From Lycium barbarum (Eukaryota; Streptophyta; Magnoliopsida; Solanales; Solanaceae): a stretch of 64,000 nt of DNA. The translations under genes and the position numbers were made by a program. The stretch covers positions 86,318,543 to 86,382,542 of the forward strand of contig NC_083346.1 of the NCBI RefSeq assembly GCF_019175385.1. Reading direction: 5' to 3'. Position 1 is the first letter of the stretch. Each line of letters starts with the position of its first letter. The notes beneath the pieces were generated by a model that made no database searches, had not been told where the DNA came from, and saw nothing but the letters and a program-made list of their open reading frames with translations. Below, in pieces: positions 60,664 through 64,000 of the stretch.

Positions 60664-61773
60664 AATTCCTCTGGAGTTTTTCGGGTCAAAGCCGGATGAA
60701 GACCCGCAAGGTTTTATTGATGAGATGTTGAAAACATTGAAAATTATCCATGGCTCCGAAACTGAATCCGTGGAGTTGGCATCTTATGGACTCTGGGATG
60801 TAGCGGTCCTATGGTATAATAATTGGGTATCTTTAAGAAAGGAAAACGCACCTCCCCCAGTTTGGCAAGAATTTGTAGATGCTTTTATCCGCCACTATTT
60901 GTCACCCGTGGTTCGAAGGGCCTGTGCTGACAGGTTCCTGAATTTAAAGCAAGGAAATATGAGTGCTCGAGAGTATAGCCTTCACTTTAATTCATTGGCT
61001 ATATATGCTCCGATTATGGTGGCAGATATGAGAGATCGAGTGCATAGATTTGTGAGTGGTTTAGGGCCACATTTGTTTAAAGATTGCTTGAAAGCTTCAT
61101 TGCAAAAGGGGATTGATATTTCCCGTATTCAAGCCCATGCCCAGCACTTAAAAGAGCAGAAGCATCCGCGAAGGGGTGAGCGCGATATTGATAGAGGGCA
61201 GAGTAAGAGGGCCAGATCTATGGGTGCCGGTAGTGACTATAGAGGGGGATCGAGACAGTCACACTCTAGATACTTAGGCTAGTCAGTGACTAGTGCACCT
61301 CCTCGGTGTGCAGGCAAGAGATTTGACCGCTCCATTCATTCCGGACACGGTCTCAAGTTCCCAGTTTGGGGGTGATTATACCCAGAGGAGACCACCGGTC
61401 CCACGATGTAGTCAGTGCAGAAAGTTACATTCGGGGCCATGTCGCCAAGGTACAGATGCTTGTTATGTTTATGGACAGACTTGGCACGTAATGCGTGATT
61501 GTCCCTCGAGGTACGGTAGAGGTGGGGTTCAGCCCACAGGCTCAGCGGCTGGTTCTTCTTATGTACGCCAGATAGGGCAGACTCCCCAGATTCCAGGAGG
61601 TCAAGGTAGAGGCATAGGGGCAGCATCCAGTTCAGGTGGTACCCAGCCCCGTATCTATGCTTTAGCCAGATGATAGGATCTTGAGTCCTACCCGGATGTG
61701 GTTACAGGTATATATTATCGATATTCTCTCATGAAGTTTATGCACTGATAGATCCAGGTTCCACGTTGTCTTA
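60664..61773 (+). pseudogene. gag: E4 gag C-terminal part and start of protease
   Basis: Gag resumes with 'PLEFFGSKPDEDPQGFID' and the core 'ESVELASYGLWDVAVLWYNNW..RHYLSPVVRRACADRFLNLKQ' (open to 61282). After a stop and frame change it continues at about 61293 to 61673. The nucleocapsid has CSQCRKLHSGPC, and a zinc knuckle in which the second Cys is Tyr (CYVYGQTWHVMRDC, about 61456-61500). A stop at 61671 precedes a frameshifted protease start with [11 protein letters not shown] (about 61740-61773). The frame then enters LTR sequence. Confidence 0.85.
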
Positions 61774-64000
61774 TGCTACACCTCGAGAAAAAAATTCTTA
61801 TTGTTGCACAGTGAATAAACTAACGAAAGGCACGAAGTATACGATGTTTCTATAAGTAAGAGGTGGTATGTAATGGTCCTAATTGAGATTTCAAAGACGT
61901 CTGGCGCAAGAGAAGAAAGTTCGTCAAGAAAGGCGAGGTACACATTGTGTATCAGAAAGGATTTACAAGGTACTAAGTAAATGATGGATTGATGATGCCT
62001 TAAATAAGAGTTATAATGTCCCTTAGATTGATAATGAAGTGTTAAACGAGTTTTAAGAAGGTTCCATAAGGATTGGAGATCAAACGAGTCGACGGGAACA
62101 AGTTTCGAAAAACTGAGCATTGTACGATCCAATATACGAACCGTATAAGAACTGGAGCCTTCACTAGACAAAATATAGGGTCACACATACGGTCCCTATA
62201 AATTATACGGACCGTATGTTTGTCCGTATAACCGAGTCGAGACAGATTTTTAAGTTAATATAAGGGACCCCAACCTCATTTATTTCATTTCATTTTTCAC
62301 TCCTCACCTCAAGAATTATCTAGAACCCTCTCCACACTTCTCCTACAAGAATTCAAGAGAAACTAATAATCAACTTCATCAAACCAAGAGAATCAAGTGC
62401 AAGAAACTCACTAGGGTTCATCCAAGACAAGAAATCTCATTGGAAGTGGAACTAGGGTTTTGCTCAAGTGAAGTGTTTCCACCCAAAGCACATTCCCACA
62501 CTATCAAAGGTAAGTTTTATGATCATTTCATGTTTTTTAGGGTTTTGAGGGGTTGAAAGACTTAGATTATGAAAGGAGTTGGAAGACGGGTCATGAATAT
62601 AAGAGTTGTGGCATCTTTAAGTAGTAGCTTTAAATGAATCATGATTCTTGATATGTTGTGATTATAATTGTGTTATAAATGATATTAAGAACATGGGAGA
62701 AACATTATATAAGAACGAATGTGATATTGCACTATGGCCATGGTTATGGATGATTTGAAGTGAAATTGGGAAATTTGGATAATGTAGGTGAATGAATATT
62801 GTTGCTTATGAAATTATGAATTTTATTAGTGACATTTGGGAGTTTAGATATGATGTGGAGAAAATTGTATAAACAAAGGAAATGCTGCCCAATTTTCTCT
62901 AGCCTTAGTCAAGTATGCTTAAGCTATCGATTATCTAATGTTAGTATGAACTCTCTTGAAGGTAGAAACGTGAATATTGGAGGAGAACATTCAAGTGATA
63001 GAGTAGCTAAACGAAAAGGTATGTAAGGCTAGTCCCTTCCTTCTAAGGCATGATTCCTATGGCATGAATCCTCCTATTTTTCCTTGACTTTCTTACATTC
63101 CGGAAATTATGAGTCTATGATTATAAAAGGCCTCACATGAGATAAAGAAAAGAGATATGTTGCGAGTATGATAATGATAATGATGAGCCTAAGTCTAAAG
63201 TTCATGATATGATGTTTCTACAAAGCTAATGGCCCTAATTACGATCCCCTTGATATTGTTTATTGTGTTACACTCACCTTACAATGCTAGTTCCTTCAAG
63301 GTGAGGTATGATGAATATGATCACTCCATAATGTAATCAGGGGTTCCCGACCTTATGTCACCCCGATATTGTTATAGACTATCTTTAGGTTCTAATACAT
63401 GTTTTATGACAAATGGATGATGACGATAAGCCATAGTGAGTATATGATGATACGAATCCACCGAGCCTATAGGTCCGGGCATGACACTGCTAAGGCGGGC
63501 TGCTTATGATTAAACCGTGCCTAGAAGTCCGGACATGACACCACTAGTGGGCGGCGTACGATGGTTACCCGGACGCGGGTTAACGATGACGGAATACAGG
63601 ATATGTTGATATAGGTGATATGTATAGCATGTGTTCTCTTTAAAAGGTTACACAGGTTATATGTTCATCTCATGTTTCATGATTTCTTTATTATGTTGAT
63701 TTTATTCATGCCTTACATACTAAGTACAATGTTCGTACTGACGTCCTTTCTCTTTGGACGGTGTGTTCATGCCCACCAGTCGACAGGGAGGCGACCCTAA
63801 CTCATCGTAGCTGATCAGCAAAGTCACGAGAGCACTCCATTATTTTGGAGTTGCTATTTGATTTATTGTTTTGTGTACCCATTCGGGCACGACGGGGTCC
63901 TGTCCCGTCCTTATGTCTAGTACTCTAGTAGAAGCTCGTAGATACGTATGTGTGGGTAATATGGTCTCATGATTTCCTCATTGTATGATATATTAGTTTT
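61774..64000 (+). mobile_element. P2: second E4-family LTR, cut by the window end
   Basis: It starts TGCTACACCTC and matches the E4 LTR through the palindrome zone (about 62110-62230), TAATATAAGG (about 62258), splice donor (62517-62524), tandem units (about 63470-63550), a TAAGTAC/GTACTG repeat (about 63721-63740) and the GACGGG/CCCGTC hairpin (about 63892-63910). It is uninterrupted where E5 sits in the other copy, confirming E5's borders. About 270 bp should remain beyond the window. Confidence 0.88.

Larger units (their letters stand above)
44324..61773 (+). mobile_element. E4: chromovirus with E5 and S2 nested inside, 3' end unresolved
   Basis: The 5' LTR starts TGTTACACCTC at 44324. 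E5 splits it at 46026/46027; the LTR resumes at 56959 and ends GGGTCGTGACA at 57751 (2496 bp when joined). A degraded primer site, leader stem-loop and gag follow. Solo LTR S2 splits gag. At 61773 the protease frame runs directly into another LTR of the same family with no polypurine tract. Either E4 lost everything from protease to the 3' LTR, or a second element inserted here. Preceding TTCTC (44319-44323) is the expected target duplication, but its partner is not in the window. Confidence 0.85.

Noticed and set aside
1..64000. tRNA, rRNA or known host non-coding RNA genes
   Set aside because: No cloverleaf, rRNA core or snRNA signature was recognised on either strand by reading; a tRNAscan/Infernal run would settle it.

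Overview
The window is plant nuclear DNA made almost entirely of nested transposable elements. I find no intact host gene, tRNA or rRNA. The Tekay/Del-like chromovirus pol genes, the RNase H-bearing plant L1, the GGGTCGTGACA LTR ends and the TGGTATCAGAGC primer sites point to a eudicot, most likely Solanaceae. The family placement is from recognition, not from a search.

Layout, with names used throughout. 1-1401 is the 3' part of a chromovirus LTR, followed by a second LTR tail (1402-1646). 1647-3599 and 13175-15486 are two halves of one older sequence, probably Copia LTR material on the minus strand, split by E1. E1 (3605-13169, minus strand, TSD AAATC) has two LTRs of 3.1-3.5 kb, no gag-pol, and a broken 'putative plant transposon protein' gene in antisense. 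S1 (about 16265-17290) is a solo LTR. E2 (17799-38283, plus, TSD CATAT) is an old, broken chromovirus, and E3 (21708-32689, plus, TSD AGCAC) sits inside it between gag and protease. 39345-43617 is a decayed L1-type LINE on the minus strand, cut by a partial LTR, P1 (43618-44323). E4 starts at 44324. Its 5' LTR is split by E5 (46027-56953, plus, TSD GTGAG) and its gag by a solo LTR, S2 (58296-60663, minus). E4's protease gene then runs straight into another LTR of the same family, P2 (61774 to the window end).

The most interesting signal is in the non-coding parts. Families whose LTRs differ widely in sequence share one ordered set of modules: (1) short GC-rich palindromes just upstream of a TATA-like box; (2) a strong splice donor AAG|GTAAG about 240-260 bp after that box; (3) an AGTAC/GTACT inverted repeat followed by a second hairpin whose arms change sequence between families but still pair; (4) a GRCGGG/CCCGTC hairpin; (5) the LTR end and primer site; (6) a stem-loop 55-57 nt past the primer site with TGTTTAT/ATAAACA arms and a GCGCGC or GTGCAC loop, the same two hexamers used by HIV-1 dimerization loops; (7) a splice acceptor ending in CAG just before the gag start. 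If the donor in (2) is joined to the acceptor in (7), the spliced RNA loses primer site and stem-loop and the unspliced RNA keeps both. That would separate a translated mRNA from a dimerizing, packageable genome. This is a hypothesis from sequence layout.

The coding regions are all broken. In E3 most premature stops fit C-to-T change at CAG or CTG sites, as expected from plant CHG methylation, although its two LTRs differ by only about 1%. The palindromes upstream of the TATA box are also where the LTR pairs of E1, E2 and E5 show their clear large length differences.
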